DNA of 64,000 bases from Desulfosporosinus acidiphilus SJ4 (GCF_000255115.2 NC_018068.1:3381977-3445976); one strand, 5' to 3'. Shown: positions 53,602 through 63,097, counted from the first letter of the stretch. Numbers and translations are program-made. The notes: a model not told the origin generated them from the letters alone.

Positions 53602-53901
53602 ATGGTAATTCTCAAACGATTATTTTTTAAACCCCTTTCGGTCAATTCTTCTGACTTGGACAATACTATGTCCCAAGAAACATCAGACACCATCACAATG
53701 GATGAAAACCTAGAAGCCAAGGATCATGCTCTAAAAGCTCCCGGTACTCTTATGAGCAAATTATTACGATCACAGGCAGAGCCGGAGTTCCTTTATGAAA
53801 ATGAGGCTTGGTCCCCAGAACGCGAACCTGTGAGACTTTTTCACAAAGGAACCCATTATCCTGAAGGTCAGAATCTCGACTCTTCCAATCCCCAGGAATA
53901 A
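53602..53901 (+). CDS. hypothetical protein
   Basis: The 99-residue product is hydrophilic without membrane segments or clear motifs. GAGAGGTG precedes the ATG, so it is probably translated. It lies between the LCP gene and another small plus-strand gene. A perfect hairpin (53937-53963) follows it, with its U-tract on the other strand. Confidence 0.5.
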   Translation: MVILKRLFFKPLSVNSSDLDNTMSQETSDTITMDENLEAKDHALKAPGTLMSKLLRSQAEPEFLYENEAWSPEREPVRLFHKGTHYPEGQNLDSSNPQE

Positions 53902-54018
53902 AGAAACACCTTCTACCCTCTAATGCTAAAAAAGGGGTGTGACGATATATGTCACACCCCAGCATAACCTGTTTAAAATTTTATATCGGGTGAATTTGTA
54001 GGAAAAGGGGGAACTGAA

Positions 54019-54405
54019 TTGAATCCTGGCAACACCCGTATGTATGGACCCGTAATGAGAGCTCCCTTACTCTTTCATCAAAACAATGCTGTTCTAAATT
54101 CTAATTACTATCCAATACAACAGAGTTTTCCGTCTTATTATCCAGACTCTTCTGCTCAAAATTTCTTTCCCTTAGAACAATTCTCTTTCCCCCCGACCAC
54201 ATCTTCACCTTCTTACTATCAATCTTATCCCGCGCCTGCGTTCGGAAGCATGCCTCTTCTACCTTTGGGCTATGCCCCAGTTATTGTCCCGGATAATGGC
54301 CGCGCAAGACCGGTTTCCGCTAATGGTCTGACCTTGATTTTAATTGCTATTCTCATTTTAGTCGCTCTTGATTTAACATTAGTTCGACCACAAAAAGGGT
54401 ATTAA
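54019..54405 (+). CDS. hypothetical Pro/Tyr/Ser-rich tail-anchored protein
   Basis: The 128-residue product is rich in Pro, Tyr, Ser and Asn over the first 95 residues (for example QSYPAPAFGSMPLLPLGY) and ends with one hydrophobic helix (about 103-121), so it would be anchored at the C-terminus. Such composition is seen in spore coat or envelope proteins, but I cannot assign it. The start is TTG 54019, with GGGGG 7 bp upstream. A terminator follows. Confidence 0.5.
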   Translation: MNPGNTRMYGPVMRAPLLFHQNNAVLNSNYYPIQQSFPSYYPDSSAQNFFPLEQFSFPPTTSSPSYYQSYPAPAFGSMPLLPLGYAPVIVPDNGRARPVSANGLTLILIAILILVALDLTLVRPQKGY

Positions 54406-54412
54406 AGTAAAA

Positions 54413-54453
54413 GAATCCGATACGAACTCAATGCGTATACGGATCCTTTTTTG
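54413..54453 (+). terminator. terminator of the 128-residue gene
   Basis: ATCCG-ATACG and CGTAT-(A)-CGGAT pair with one bulge, followed by a six-T run on the plus strand. It also separates this gene from convergent lysA. Confidence 0.8.
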
Positions 54454-54459
54454 TTTCTC

Positions 54460-55794
54460 TTAACGGCTTGCCATGGGCAAGTGAGCTAAGCGCTCAGGGA
54501 GAACGTCATTTCTCAATAAATCTGAATAATTTTCCCGTTTAACGATCACATCAGCCTTGCCGCCTTCTGCAAAGATTGCGGCAGGCCGAGGAAGACGATT
54601 ATAATTGGAAGACATAGAATAGTTATAAGCTCCTGTGCAAGATACAGCCAGCAAGTCACCTGATTGGACTTTCGGCAAATTAATATCCCAAATCAACATA
54701 TCCCCGGATTCACAACACTTTCCTGTGATGGAAACTTCTTCAGCGTTTTCTTCAGCGGCACGATTTGCCAAAACTGCTTCATAACGAGCTTGGTATAAGG
54801 CTGGGCGCGGATTATCCGCCATACCGCCGTCAACGGCTATATATTTTCGTATCCCAGGAATCTCTTTAATGGATCCAATGGTATAAAGGGTTGTTCCTGC
54901 TGTTCCCACAATGGAGCGTCCAGGTTCAATAATAATTTTAGGAATCGGGAATTTATGCTTTTCACAGGCATCCTCAAGAGCATTTCGAACGATTTTGGCA
55001 TAATCCTCAATTTGGGCAGGTTCATCGCCTGAGGCATAGTAAATTCCAAATCCTCCGCCTAAGTTCAATTCTTCCAAAAGAGAACCTGTACGTTCATATA
55101 TATCTGCCATGTACTGAATCATAACCCGGACCTCGTGACTGAAGGACTCTAACTCAAAGATTTGCGATCCAATATGAGCATGTACCCCTTTGACCACAAG
55201 GTTTGCAGAGGATAAAGCTAAGTCTAAAGCTCGGTCAGCGGTTCCATTAGAAAGTGTAAAGCCAAATTTTGAGTCAATTTGCCCTGTCTGAATGTACTCA
55301 TGAGTGTGAGCTTCAATGCCCGGAGTTACCCGAAGAAGAATATTGGCCTTTTGATTCATTCCTTGAGCCAAATCGTTAAGAAGACTCATTTCATAAAAAT
55401 TATCAACGACGATACGCCCAACACCTGCTTTTAAAGCCATAGCCAATTCTTCCGCCGATTTGTTGTTGCCATGAAAATAAATACGTTCAGCGGGAAAGTC
55501 CGCCTGCAGAGCCGTATACAGTTCCCCGCCGGAAACCACATCCAAACCTAATCCTTCTTGGTTAATGATGCGGCACATAGCCATGGTGGAAAAAGCTTTG
55601 GAAGCATAGATTACTTCTGCATTTTTCAAACCTTGAGTAAACGATTGATAATATCGCCTGCATATTTCGCGAATATGGGCCTCGTCCATAATATAAAGCG
55701 GTGTGCCAAATTCTTGAGCTAAATTTACCGTGTCACACCCACCAATCTCTAAATGTCCTTGTTCATTAATTCTCTGAGTACCGTGCAGCCTCAT
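54460..55794 (-). CDS. lysA: diaminopimelate decarboxylase
   Basis: LysA (444 residues) removes CO2 from meso-diaminopimelate to give lysine. The PLP Lys is in VIYASKAFS, and the His, GGG (LNLGGGFGIYY) and EPGRSIV elements of the alanine racemase-like fold, plus CCESGDML with the partner-subunit Cys, are present. It is preceded by a lysine riboswitch and terminator. Confidence 0.96.
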   Translation of the reverse strand: MRLHGTQRINEQGHLEIGGCDTVNLAQEFGTPLYIMDEAHIREICRRYYQSFTQGLKNAEVIYASKAFSTMAMCRIINQEGLGLDVVSGGELYTALQADFPAERIYFHGNNKSAEELAMALKAGVGRIVVDNFYEMSLLNDLAQGMNQKANILLRVTPGIEAHTHEYIQTGQIDSKFGFTLSNGTADRALDLALSSANLVVKGVHAHIGSQIFELESFSHEVRVMIQYMADIYERTGSLLEELNLGGGFGIYYASGDEPAQIEDYAKIVRNALEDACEKHKFPIPKIIIEPGRSIVGTAGTTLYTIGSIKEIPGIRKYIAVDGGMADNPRPALYQARYEAVLANRAAEENAEEVSITGKCCESGDMLIWDINLPKVQSGDLLAVSCTGAYNYSMSSNYNRLPRPAAIFAEGGKADVIVKRENYSDLLRNDVLPERLAHLPMASR

Positions 55795-55835
55795 GGTTCT
55801 CTTCCTCCCTCATTACTCTAACGTTCTCTATCCGA

Positions 55836-55875
55836 CAAAAAAACAAACGACAACAGAAGGAGGTCCTCTGTTGCC
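55836..55875 (-). terminator. riboswitch-controlled terminator before lysA
   Basis: CAACAGA and TCTGTTG (55851-55873) form a stem; on the minus strand TCGTTTG and a seven-U run follow. It lies between the lysine aptamer and lysA, so lysine would switch lysA off. Confidence 0.85.
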
Positions 55876-55907
55876 GTACTACTGCACGTTAACATTGACC
55901 CTCTTCT

Positions 55908-56112
55908 CCTGTTGGGAGTAGTTCTCCACACGATGGATTTCATCGAAATCATCGTGTGACAGTCCTACAGCTATTAACCATAGGCCCAGCACCAAAATTC
56001 ACGCTGCATTTTGGGCTTCGGCGAAATCCCCTTTTCTATGGGCTCATCGGCTGTCGCAGCCTTCTCCACAGTACTATTGTCATTCGCGCCTCTACCACAC
56101 CTCCAAAGAGAT
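55908..56112 (-). promoter_or_regulatory. lysine riboswitch (L box)
   Basis: The minus strand has GGTAGAGGCGCGA, CAATAGTA, AAGGGGA, CGCCGAAG, and TGCTGGGCC in the order of the L-box, with a helix CACACGATG/CATCGTGTG near the end as P5. The neighbouring gene lysA agrees. The boundaries are estimated. Confidence 0.92.
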
Positions 56113-56133
56113 GAGGTACATTAAATTTTTCTT

Positions 56134-56162
56134 AGTATATCAGACTTCTAAGGGAAGGTCAA
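56134..56162 (-). promoter_or_regulatory. lysA promoter
   Basis: TTGACC (56157-56162) and TATACT (56134-56139) are separated by 17 bp, just upstream of the lysine riboswitch. Confidence 0.8.
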
Positions 56163-56197
56163 AATATTTTTCTGGAAAACGGCCTTAAATTTAGCAA

Positions 56198-57229
56198 TTA
56201 TGCACCTTGCTGTTCCTCCGGAGGTTTTGCCCTATAAATACCCTTACCAAGAGCATTAGCCCATTTTCCGCATCGATCCCCCCAGCGGGCCAAAGCTAAG
56301 CCTTCTTGCTGAATCTCCACAACTTCACAACGATTGGCGCAACCTGTACATTCAAAGCTTTTAGCTTTGAACTGGGTTTCGGCCAAGTGTAACCCCCGAA
56401 ACCTTGTCTCTGTTTCTGAGTTCATCTTCAGCTTTTCTTGAGCTAGATATGCCGCTCCCAGAGCGCCCATGACCCCAAAATGTTCCGGGACTATAACAGA
56501 CAGCCCAAGCTCTCTTTCAAAGGCTTTACAGATTCCTGGATTCGCCGCAACACCCCCTTGAAAAAAAACAGGTCCCTTTATGTCCTTGTTCTTACCTACA
56601 TTATTTAAGTAATTACGGACCATCGCCTGGCAAAGGCCTGCTAAGATATCCGGCAAGGCATGCCCCAACTGTTGTTTATGGATCATGTCGGACTCTGCAA
56701 AGACTGAACACCGCCCGGCAATCTTGACCGGATTTTTAGCTTCCAGGGCTAGTTTGCCAAACTCCTCAATGGGTATGCCAAGCCGGGCGGCTTGTTGATC
56801 AAGGAACGAGCCTGTTCCTGCAGCACAAACCGTATTCATAGCAAAATCAGAAACAACCCCATCGCGAAGAATAATGATCTTTGAATCCTGACCACCAATT
56901 TCAAGAATGGTTTGAACTGAAGGATCTACTCTCGAAGCAGCAACTGCGTGAGCAGTAATTTCATTCTTGATGACATCGGCACCAAGCAGCGTTGCTGCCA
57001 GCTGACGGGCACTTCCAGTGGTTCCTACACCTATAATTTTTGTTGATTTTCCAATCTTTGATCTTAAGATTTTAATCCCTTCTTGAATGGTCTGCATTGG
57101 CCTTCCTTGAGTTCTCAGATAAAGAGTTAAATCCACTTCATTATTTTGATTTAACAAAACCAAATTTGTGCTAACCGATCCAACGTCAGCCCCTAAATAA
57201 TAGTTATCGTTCCCCAACAACAGACACAC
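56198..57229 (-). CDS. 2-hydroxyacyl-CoA dehydratase activase-like ATPase
   Basis: The 343-residue protein is a BadF/HgdC-type ATPase of the acetate-kinase fold. GADVGSVSTNLVL is the first phosphate loop, IGGQDSK the second. Cys 135 (CAAGTGSFLDQ) and Cys 174 (GRCSVFAESD) are the pair that holds the bridging [4Fe-4S] cluster in dimers. Extra Cys at the end (CTGCANRC and RCGKW) may bind another. It overlaps the upstream gene by about 26 bp. The start is uncertain (GTG 57229, or TTG at 57220 with better spacing to GAGAGG). Confidence 0.85.
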   Translation of the reverse strand: MCLLLGNDNYYLGADVGSVSTNLVLLNQNNEVDLTLYLRTQGRPMQTIQEGIKILRSKIGKSTKIIGVGTTGSARQLAATLLGADVIKNEITAHAVAASRVDPSVQTILEIGGQDSKIIILRDGVVSDFAMNTVCAAGTGSFLDQQAARLGIPIEEFGKLALEAKNPVKIAGRCSVFAESDMIHKQQLGHALPDILAGLCQAMVRNYLNNVGKNKDIKGPVFFQGGVAANPGICKAFERELGLSVIVPEHFGVMGALGAAYLAQEKLKMNSETETRFRGLHLAETQFKAKSFECTGCANRCEVVEIQQEGLALARWGDRCGKWANALGKGIYRAKPPEEQQGA

Positions 57230-58355
57230 CCTCTCCGGTAGTTTCTGAAAGGTATTTATTATTCGGCCGTTCTAATAAATCGACGAACGCCTCCAAACGT
57301 GTTTGTATTCCAGCATGCCCTGTATGTTCATCAACAATGAGCGTCATTATAGGGATATTATAGGCATCCTGGACTCTAGGCAAGACGCTGGCTGCCACTA
57401 TCTCCGGCATACAAGAAAGCGGGAAAAGCTGAATTATCCCGTCAAAACCTTCCTTGGCAAATTTAACTGCAGCCCCCACCGTTTCCTGACCATGTCCTCC
57501 CACGAAGTGGGGCAGAAAAGGTTTAGCATGATTAGGGTAAGAACGGATTGAACGATAACCGGAAGCAAGCCCTTGAAAGATATGATTACCCACCCAGCCT
57601 GAAAGATAAATTGAACGATCCACTTCAACCCCTTGACGGCCCAGTTCTTCTTCAATCCCCACGGAGGTATAGGGATCCAAGATGGTGTAAATTTCTCCGA
57701 TAATCCCAACACGCAAAGGCTTGTGAGATTTCTCTTGAGGACTATTTCTGTCCGATTGACGTTCTCTGATGCATTGGTGCATCCAACGCACTGAATCCTG
57801 TATCCCTTGCACAGTCATCGCCTGGGCCAAACGCCTCTTGCCCTCCTCATAAAGCCTTTCCGTATTATGAGGATCAGACAGACGGGGTCTGGCGGCATGG
57901 ATCAAATCTTCTACCTGATCCAGGGCAACACATTTAAGGTAAGCAAAACGCAGCGCCTTGAGAATTGAGGCCCATGAATTTTTTGTTCCAGCTAAATAGC
58001 GAATACGTTGAGCCAAACCTCTTAAACTTCCGTCAGGGGGTTCCAAGGTCACTACATCAAAATCATACCCAGCTTCTCTGAGAATTTGCCGTTCAATCTC
58101 CCCATAATAGCCAAAACGGCAAGGACCTATCCCCCCGGTGATAACAACCGTATCCGCCCCATCCCGAGCTGCTTCAAGGTAATTTCCCAGATTCAATTTA
58201 AGTGGAAGACATGCCGATTCAGGTGCTAATTTCGCACCTAATGTTAACGTTTGTTTACTATTCGGGGGAGGTACAACAACTTCGACATTGAGAGATTCAA
58301 AGAGTGTTTGAATGGCTATCCAAGCATTTCCCATATGCGGAAACGTAACCTTCAC
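57204..58355 (-). CDS. activase-associated protein, DUF2229-like family (second)
   Basis: The 383-residue protein is related to the C-terminal parts of large acyl-CoA dehydratase activases. It has Cys in ESACLPLKLNL and GIGPCRFGYYG, later SCMPEIVA, and the EHTGHAGIQTRLEAF signature near the C-terminus. I chose GTG 58355, with AAGGAGG 7 bp upstream; it overlaps the previous gene by 59 bp. It acts with the ATPase at 56198 on an unknown dehydratase/reductase partner. Confidence 0.8.
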   Translation of the reverse strand: MKVTFPHMGNAWIAIQTLFESLNVEVVVPPPNSKQTLTLGAKLAPESACLPLKLNLGNYLEAARDGADTVVITGGIGPCRFGYYGEIERQILREAGYDFDVVTLEPPDGSLRGLAQRIRYLAGTKNSWASILKALRFAYLKCVALDQVEDLIHAARPRLSDPHNTERLYEEGKRRLAQAMTVQGIQDSVRWMHQCIRERQSDRNSPQEKSHKPLRVGIIGEIYTILDPYTSVGIEEELGRQGVEVDRSIYLSGWVGNHIFQGLASGYRSIRSYPNHAKPFLPHFVGGHGQETVGAAVKFAKEGFDGIIQLFPLSCMPEIVAASVLPRVQDAYNIPIMTLIVDEHTGHAGIQTRLEAFVDLLERPNNKYLSETTGEGVSVVGER

Positions 58356-59358
58356 GAGCTTTCCTCCTTTCAACCATATCCAGAAAGGCCTCTAAGCGAG
58401 TCACCAACCCTGCTTCGCCGGTATGTTCGTCGAGGGTTATTACCATATACGGTTTATGATGCTTCCGAACTTTTTGAGCCAATAATTCTTGCACCATGGA
58501 ATCCGTGCCGCAGCCGAAACAAGTTAAGTATATAATCCCATCAATCGTTGGATCTTCGACAAACTTGTTCCCTGCTCCATAAATTTGTTTAGCATGACTC
58601 CAGAAAAGTTTCTTGCGTAATCCTGAGAGATGAGCTTCGGCTTCTTTAGGTTCAACATGCTGAATCAAACTTACTTCTGCTTTCTCACGAAGACGCTGCA
58701 GAAGATTCAGGTTGGCATAAGATTCTTGCACAAGATAAGAATGGCCAATTAAAGTAATTCTCAAGGGCTTTGAGGGCGTCTGGGGTACGTTTGCGGCGAT
58801 AACCATACAATTGCCGTTCGATTTTTTTAACGTTCCTCCCCCAGCAGATTCCAGTTCCTTAATTTTCTCCTCAAAATTCCATCCTGCCCCCCGCGATTCC
58901 TGATACTGTTGCTGACACTCATGTCCCCTTAAAAAAGCCTTATGAATTTCGGCCCGGCTCTTGCCCAGCTTAACACCCAAAATCTGAAGATCTTTGAGAA
59001 CCTGGCGTTGTCCTTTCCGCCAATTGATCACTGCGCTGAGCACGGGCATACCCGGAGGAACTGCAGCCAGAAGGGTTTCCGGAATGCCAAGAAACTTTGG
59101 ACAATTGTAGGCATTTTCCTCCCCGCTGACCATTCGGGGCAGAAAAATCGCGTCAACATCCTTTAAGGCCTGAATATGACCGGCTAGAAGTTTAAGCGGC
59201 AGGCACGTTTCATCGTTGGCTCTTTTTAGGCCGTCTTCCATAATCTGCCGATGTGTCGAAGGGGATATTTTCAGCTCGATGTCGAGATGATTAAAAAAGC
59301 CGGACCAAAAAGGGAAATAGTCATAATAAAAAAGAGCACGCGGAAACCCTATTTTCAC
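58297..59358 (-). CDS. activase-associated protein, DUF2229-like family (first)
   Basis: The 353-residue protein begins GFPRALFYYDYFPFW, has Cys in DETCLPLKLLAGH and NCPKFLG, and near the end CFGCGTDSM and DEHTGEAGLVTRLEAF. The same EHTGxAGxxTRLEAF signature occurs in the next gene, so the two are distant paralogues. In other bacteria these domains occur in one long activase-fused chain, here split over three genes. Confidence 0.8.
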   Translation of the reverse strand: MKIGFPRALFYYDYFPFWSGFFNHLDIELKISPSTHRQIMEDGLKRANDETCLPLKLLAGHIQALKDVDAIFLPRMVSGEENAYNCPKFLGIPETLLAAVPPGMPVLSAVINWRKGQRQVLKDLQILGVKLGKSRAEIHKAFLRGHECQQQYQESRGAGWNFEEKIKELESAGGGTLKKSNGNCMVIAANVPQTPSKPLRITLIGHSYLVQESYANLNLLQRLREKAEVSLIQHVEPKEAEAHLSGLRKKLFWSHAKQIYGAGNKFVEDPTIDGIIYLTCFGCGTDSMVQELLAQKVRKHHKPYMVITLDEHTGEAGLVTRLEAFLDMVERRKAREGYVSAYGKCLDSHSNTL

Positions 59359-59380
59359 TCTACGGCATCCTTTCCATAAT

Positions 59381-60874
59381 CTATTTATTTCTACCTTCCG
59401 GTTGTCTGATCGGATCCTGAGGTTTTAAAATACTTGGGCGTGTATTCTTAATGGGAACCGGCGACCGAACCAAAACTGTCCCCATCGCTTTAAGATTAAA
59501 GGGCAGCAGAGGCCAAAGGTAGGGAACCCCGAAAGATCTGGTTCTCCAGAGAAGAAAGAGGACAAGGACCATTCCAACCAAAAATCCCCAAAAATTAAAG
59601 AGTCCTGTCAATACAATAATAAATAAACGTGCCAACCGATTGGCCAAACCCAGCTCGAAACTCGGAGTGGCAAAGGTAGCAACGGTCGCTACAGCGACAT
59701 AAAGAATTACTTCCGGCGAAAACATCCCCACTTTAACAGCAATGTCCCCCAGCATAAAAGCGGCAATTAAACCTAAAGCCGTTGCAAGGGGAGCCGGAGT
59801 ATGGACAGCAGCCATCCGCAAAAGATCTACTCCAAATTCTGCGAGGACAACTTGAGGAAATAGACCAATTTTTGCCGGCTTAGAAACTCCGATAAATCGA
59901 AGCCCTTCAGGCAGCAGCTGAGGATTGAGAGCAGCACCCAGCCAAAGCGGAAGAAGAAACAAAGCAGCAAAGATACCTGCAAAACGTATCCAGCGCAGAT
60001 AGGCACCGACAATAGGCTCCTGCCGGTATTCTTCCGCATGCTGCAGGTGACTCCAGAAAGTGGCCGGCGCCATAATGACAGATGGTGATGTATCGACAAT
60101 AATAATTACGTGCCCTTCCAATAAATGAATGGCGGCCACATCCGGACGTTCTGTATACCTTACCCGGGGGTAGGGATTCCAGAATTTGCTGCCAAGGATA
60201 AATTCTTCGACGCTCTTTTCCGCCATAGGAATCCCATCAATTTTAATCGCCTGGAGATCTTCTTGGATTTTCTTAACCATCTCCGGATTGGTAATATCCT
60301 CAATATAGGAAATACACACATCGGTTTTAGACCTGCCCCCGACTTGAACTAATTTCATGCGCAGTTTGGGATCACGCAAACGCCTGCGAATTAGGGCAGT
60401 ATTCATGACTAGGGTTTCAACAAATCCATCACGAGATCCCCGGGTAACACGTTCAATATCAGGTTCCTGGGGTTGGCGGGAGGGATAAGTCCGCAGATCT
60501 ACTATAATTGCCTTTTCTTGCCCCTCTACAAAAATTGCCATAGGGCCGGATAAAACAAAATAGAACACCTTGTCCATGGTCTCAACTTCTGTAACCTGTA
60601 GATTGACAATGCGTCCTTTAACTAATTTGTCCAAGGCATTGACAATGAGGTCGGAGCGTTCCAAGTCAATCAAGGCATCTAGGATATAACTGGCTACATG
60701 GGTATCCACCATTCCGTTAATCGAATAGATGGCAACCTTTTTGCCGCCAATAGACATCTCCCGGAGAATGGCATCAAAACAGTCCGGAATTCCTAATTCC
60801 TTATTTATGTAATCCACATTCTCCTGATAATTTTTACTGATGGGTGTGTTTTTTTCACTTGAGTTGTTATCCAT
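59381..60874 (-). CDS. spoVAF: stage V sporulation protein AF (GerA-family)
   Basis: The 497-residue membrane protein is homologous to GerA-type germinant receptor A subunits. It has a long N-terminal soluble domain (about 1-300), then about five hydrophobic segments and a C-terminal tail. The conserved GRSKTDVCISYIEDITNPEMV and EGHVIIIVDTSPSVIMAP are visible. In spores SpoVAF is encoded in the spoVA operon, as here, following spoVAE. Confidence 0.92.
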   Translation of the reverse strand: MDNNSSEKNTPISKNYQENVDYINKELGIPDCFDAILREMSIGGKKVAIYSINGMVDTHVASYILDALIDLERSDLIVNALDKLVKGRIVNLQVTEVETMDKVFYFVLSGPMAIFVEGQEKAIIVDLRTYPSRQPQEPDIERVTRGSRDGFVETLVMNTALIRRRLRDPKLRMKLVQVGGRSKTDVCISYIEDITNPEMVKKIQEDLQAIKIDGIPMAEKSVEEFILGSKFWNPYPRVRYTERPDVAAIHLLEGHVIIIVDTSPSVIMAPATFWSHLQHAEEYRQEPIVGAYLRWIRFAGIFAALFLLPLWLGAALNPQLLPEGLRFIGVSKPAKIGLFPQVVLAEFGVDLLRMAAVHTPAPLATALGLIAAFMLGDIAVKVGMFSPEVILYVAVATVATFATPSFELGLANRLARLFIIVLTGLFNFWGFLVGMVLVLFLLWRTRSFGVPYLWPLLPFNLKAMGTVLVRSPVPIKNTRPSILKPQDPIRQPEGRNK

Positions 60875-60920
60875 ACCTTACCTCCCTTAATCACGGTATT
60901 TTCATTCGCCTAGAGACAAC

Positions 60921-61283
60921 TTACCCTTTAGGGTTAAAGGTTATTGACATTAAATAGCCAAAAAACACTGCGGCCGCAATACCAACTGCCGTAGCCTCAA
61001 CCCCGCCTGACAAAGCTCCTAATATCCCCCTTTTACCTACAGCCTCGATGGCGCCTTTAGCCAAACTGTACCCAAAGCCAGATAATGGAATTGTTGCGCC
61101 GGCTCCTGCAAACTTAACAAGAGGCTCATATATCCCCAAGGCTCCCAGGATGGCACCTCCAGTTACAAACGTAACTAATACATGGGCTGGGGTAAAAGAG
61201 GGTTTCGTCAAGTCCATCAATAATTGGCCAATAACACAGATCAAGCCGCCGACAAAAAAGGCAGGTAAAATCATATTAAACAT
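60921..61283 (-). CDS. spoVAE: stage V sporulation protein AE
   Basis: The 120-residue membrane protein has about four hydrophobic segments and the start ILPAFFVGGLICVIGQLLMD shared with SpoVAC. SpoVA proteins form the dipicolinic acid channel of the spore inner membrane. The ATG at 61283 is chosen over the TTG one codon before; AAAGGAG precedes it. Confidence 0.92.
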   Translation of the reverse strand: MFNMILPAFFVGGLICVIGQLLMDLTKPSFTPAHVLVTFVTGGAILGALGIYEPLVKFAGAGATIPLSGFGYSLAKGAIEAVGKRGILGALSGGVEATAVGIAAAVFFGYLMSITFNPKG

Positions 61284-61296
61284 CAAGGGACTCCTT

Positions 61297-62313
61297 TCAG
61301 GCTTCTATAACAACTGCATGTCCGATACCAGGAATAGATTCTCCTTGCAAGGCAGATGTTGGACTATGTAAAGCACCGCTTCCTACCAGCATAACTCGTT
61401 TCAGCTCTCCGGCTTTCAGCCTCTGCATCAAGTCCCCAGCAAAAACGACAGAAGAACAAGCACACCCACTGCCTCCTGCATGAACATCCTGAGTTGAATC
61501 AAATATTCTTATACCGCAATCCGTAAATACAGTTCCCATGTCCGAACCGCTTTGTTTAAGAACTTCAGCGGCTAGGGCTATGCCGACGGTTCCCAAATCC
61601 CCGGAAGCTATGTGATCATAATCTTGAGCCGTGCGCTTCAAATCTTGGAAATGATTAAGAATAGTATCTGCCACCGCCGGTGCCATGGCTGAACCCATAT
61701 TATTGGCATCCGTCTCTCCATAATCAATAACCCTGCCTATGGTTGCTGCAGTAACCCTTGGTCCGACTCCCTGTTTACCGAGGAGAACACTGCCGGCTCC
61801 GGTGACTGTCCATTGAGCACTCATCGCTCTTTGGTTTCCCTGTTCGGTGGGGGCACGAAATTGTCTCTCAGCTGTATCATGGTGACTGGAAACTCCAATA
61901 AGCACATATTCGGCAAACCCGCCGTCAATCAGCATACTGCCCAAGGCTATGCTTAAAGCCATGGTGGAACATGCTCCATAGACCCCAATAAAAGGCAACG
62001 CAATCTGACGTGCAGCAAAATTCGAAGAAACAATTTGATTCAGCAAGTCACCGGCTAACATAAAATCAATCCGATCTTTGGTAATACCCGCTTCATCAAT
62101 ACTTCCCTGCAAAGCTTCTTGGAGCATTTTGCTCTCCGCTAATTCCCAAGATTTTTCACCATTCAATTGATCTTTCCAAATCTTATTAAAGGTCTTGCCA
62201 AGAGGACCTTGACCTTCTTTCGGGCCAACGACCGAATAAGACGCTAGAATAACCGGAGGGCTGCCAAACACCACGGTTTGGTTCCCCGCTCTTTTGGAAT
62301 CCATATCACGCAT
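61297..62313 (-). CDS. spoVAD: stage V sporulation protein AD
   Basis: The 338-residue protein is the soluble thiolase-fold SpoVAD that binds dipicolinic acid. GVYGACSTMALSI holds the remnant catalytic Cys position and the C-terminal region HAGGSGCACSSVVFAGDL is typical. It lies between spoVAC and spoVAE. M4 is a possible start. Confidence 0.94.
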   Translation of the reverse strand: MRDMDSKRAGNQTVVFGSPPVILASYSVVGPKEGQGPLGKTFNKIWKDQLNGEKSWELAESKMLQEALQGSIDEAGITKDRIDFMLAGDLLNQIVSSNFAARQIALPFIGVYGACSTMALSIALGSMLIDGGFAEYVLIGVSSHHDTAERQFRAPTEQGNQRAMSAQWTVTGAGSVLLGKQGVGPRVTAATIGRVIDYGETDANNMGSAMAPAVADTILNHFQDLKRTAQDYDHIASGDLGTVGIALAAEVLKQSGSDMGTVFTDCGIRIFDSTQDVHAGGSGCACSSVVFAGDLMQRLKAGELKRVMLVGSGALHSPTSALQGESIPGIGHAVVIEA

Positions 62314-62359
62314 TCATCTCTATTCATGATCAAATTTGGAACAAATTCCCGGGTCACTA

Positions 62360-62827
62360 TCAATGAATAAAATAAGCAATAACTCCGATAATGATAGAGG
62401 CTGCAATACCATAGACGAGAACGGGACCGGCAACTGTAAACAGTTTCGCTCCAACTCCCTGGACATATCCTTCGCGTTTGAATTCCATAGCCGGTGAAAC
62501 AATAGAATTAGCAAAACCAGTCACCGGAACAATCGAGCCGGCTCCCCCAAATTTACCAATCTCATCATAAACCCCCAAACCGGTCAACAGAGCCCCGAAA
62601 AAAATCATAGTGGCAGTAGATGCATTGGAAGCCTCTGCACGGGTTAAGCCAATAAGGGAAAAGAAATTAATAATGACTTGTCCTATAGCACAAATTACTC
62701 CGCCAACAAAGAATGCCCGCAAGATATTCTTAACAATAGTTGGCTTGGGAGTATAGCTTTTCGCTAGAGTTTTATAGTCTTCCGGTGAAATCGAAAGCGT
62801 AGGTTCGCGGAGAGATTGATTCGTCAC
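62360..62827 (-). CDS. spoVAC: stage V sporulation protein AC
   Basis: The 155-residue membrane protein has a short polar N-terminus and about four hydrophobic segments. AFFVGGVICAIGQVIINF corresponds to the same segment in SpoVAE. SpoVAC is mechanosensitive in spores. The start is GTG (62827) with GGGAGG upstream. It is the first gene of spoVAC-D-E-F; no spoVAA or spoVAB precedes it. Confidence 0.94.
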   Translation of the reverse strand: MTNQSLREPTLSISPEDYKTLAKSYTPKPTIVKNILRAFFVGGVICAIGQVIINFFSLIGLTRAEASNASTATMIFFGALLTGLGVYDEIGKFGGAGSIVPVTGFANSIVSPAMEFKREGYVQGVGAKLFTVAGPVLVYGIAASIIIGVIAYFIH

Positions 62828-62959
62828 TCAGGCTTCCTCCCTTTTATAGACTAATTTGTATTATTAATGAAAACGGTATAAATTATACTTTATACTTAAA
62901 AATTCATATTGAACGCGACCATTCGACAGAGCTTGCCAAGAATTCTATAAAAAGCACGC

Positions 62960-62985
62960 AGGAAAATTATGGTTATTAGCCGAAA
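62960..62985 (+). promoter_or_regulatory. probable sigma-H promoter of spoIIAA-spoIIAB-sigF
   Basis: AGGAAAA, 12 bp, GCCGAAA(T) matches the sigma-H consensus RnAGGAwWW-N11/12-RnnGAAT except for the last base. It stands about 110 bp before spoIIAA, which is sigma-H dependent in related spore formers. Confidence 0.6.
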
Positions 62986-63097
62986 TCATAGTTTAAATAT
63001 GAGAGAATGAGTTTCTCTAAAATAAGTTTCAGCTTACTTTGTAAACAAAAATCAATACAGATTTTCTTAACAAACAGACAATTTAGGGGGGATGGTC

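Noticed and set aside
62850-62930. Sigma-G promoter for spoVAC
   Set aside because: The region is A/T-rich and has TGAAT-like pieces, but I could not find a -10 of the right type and spacing.
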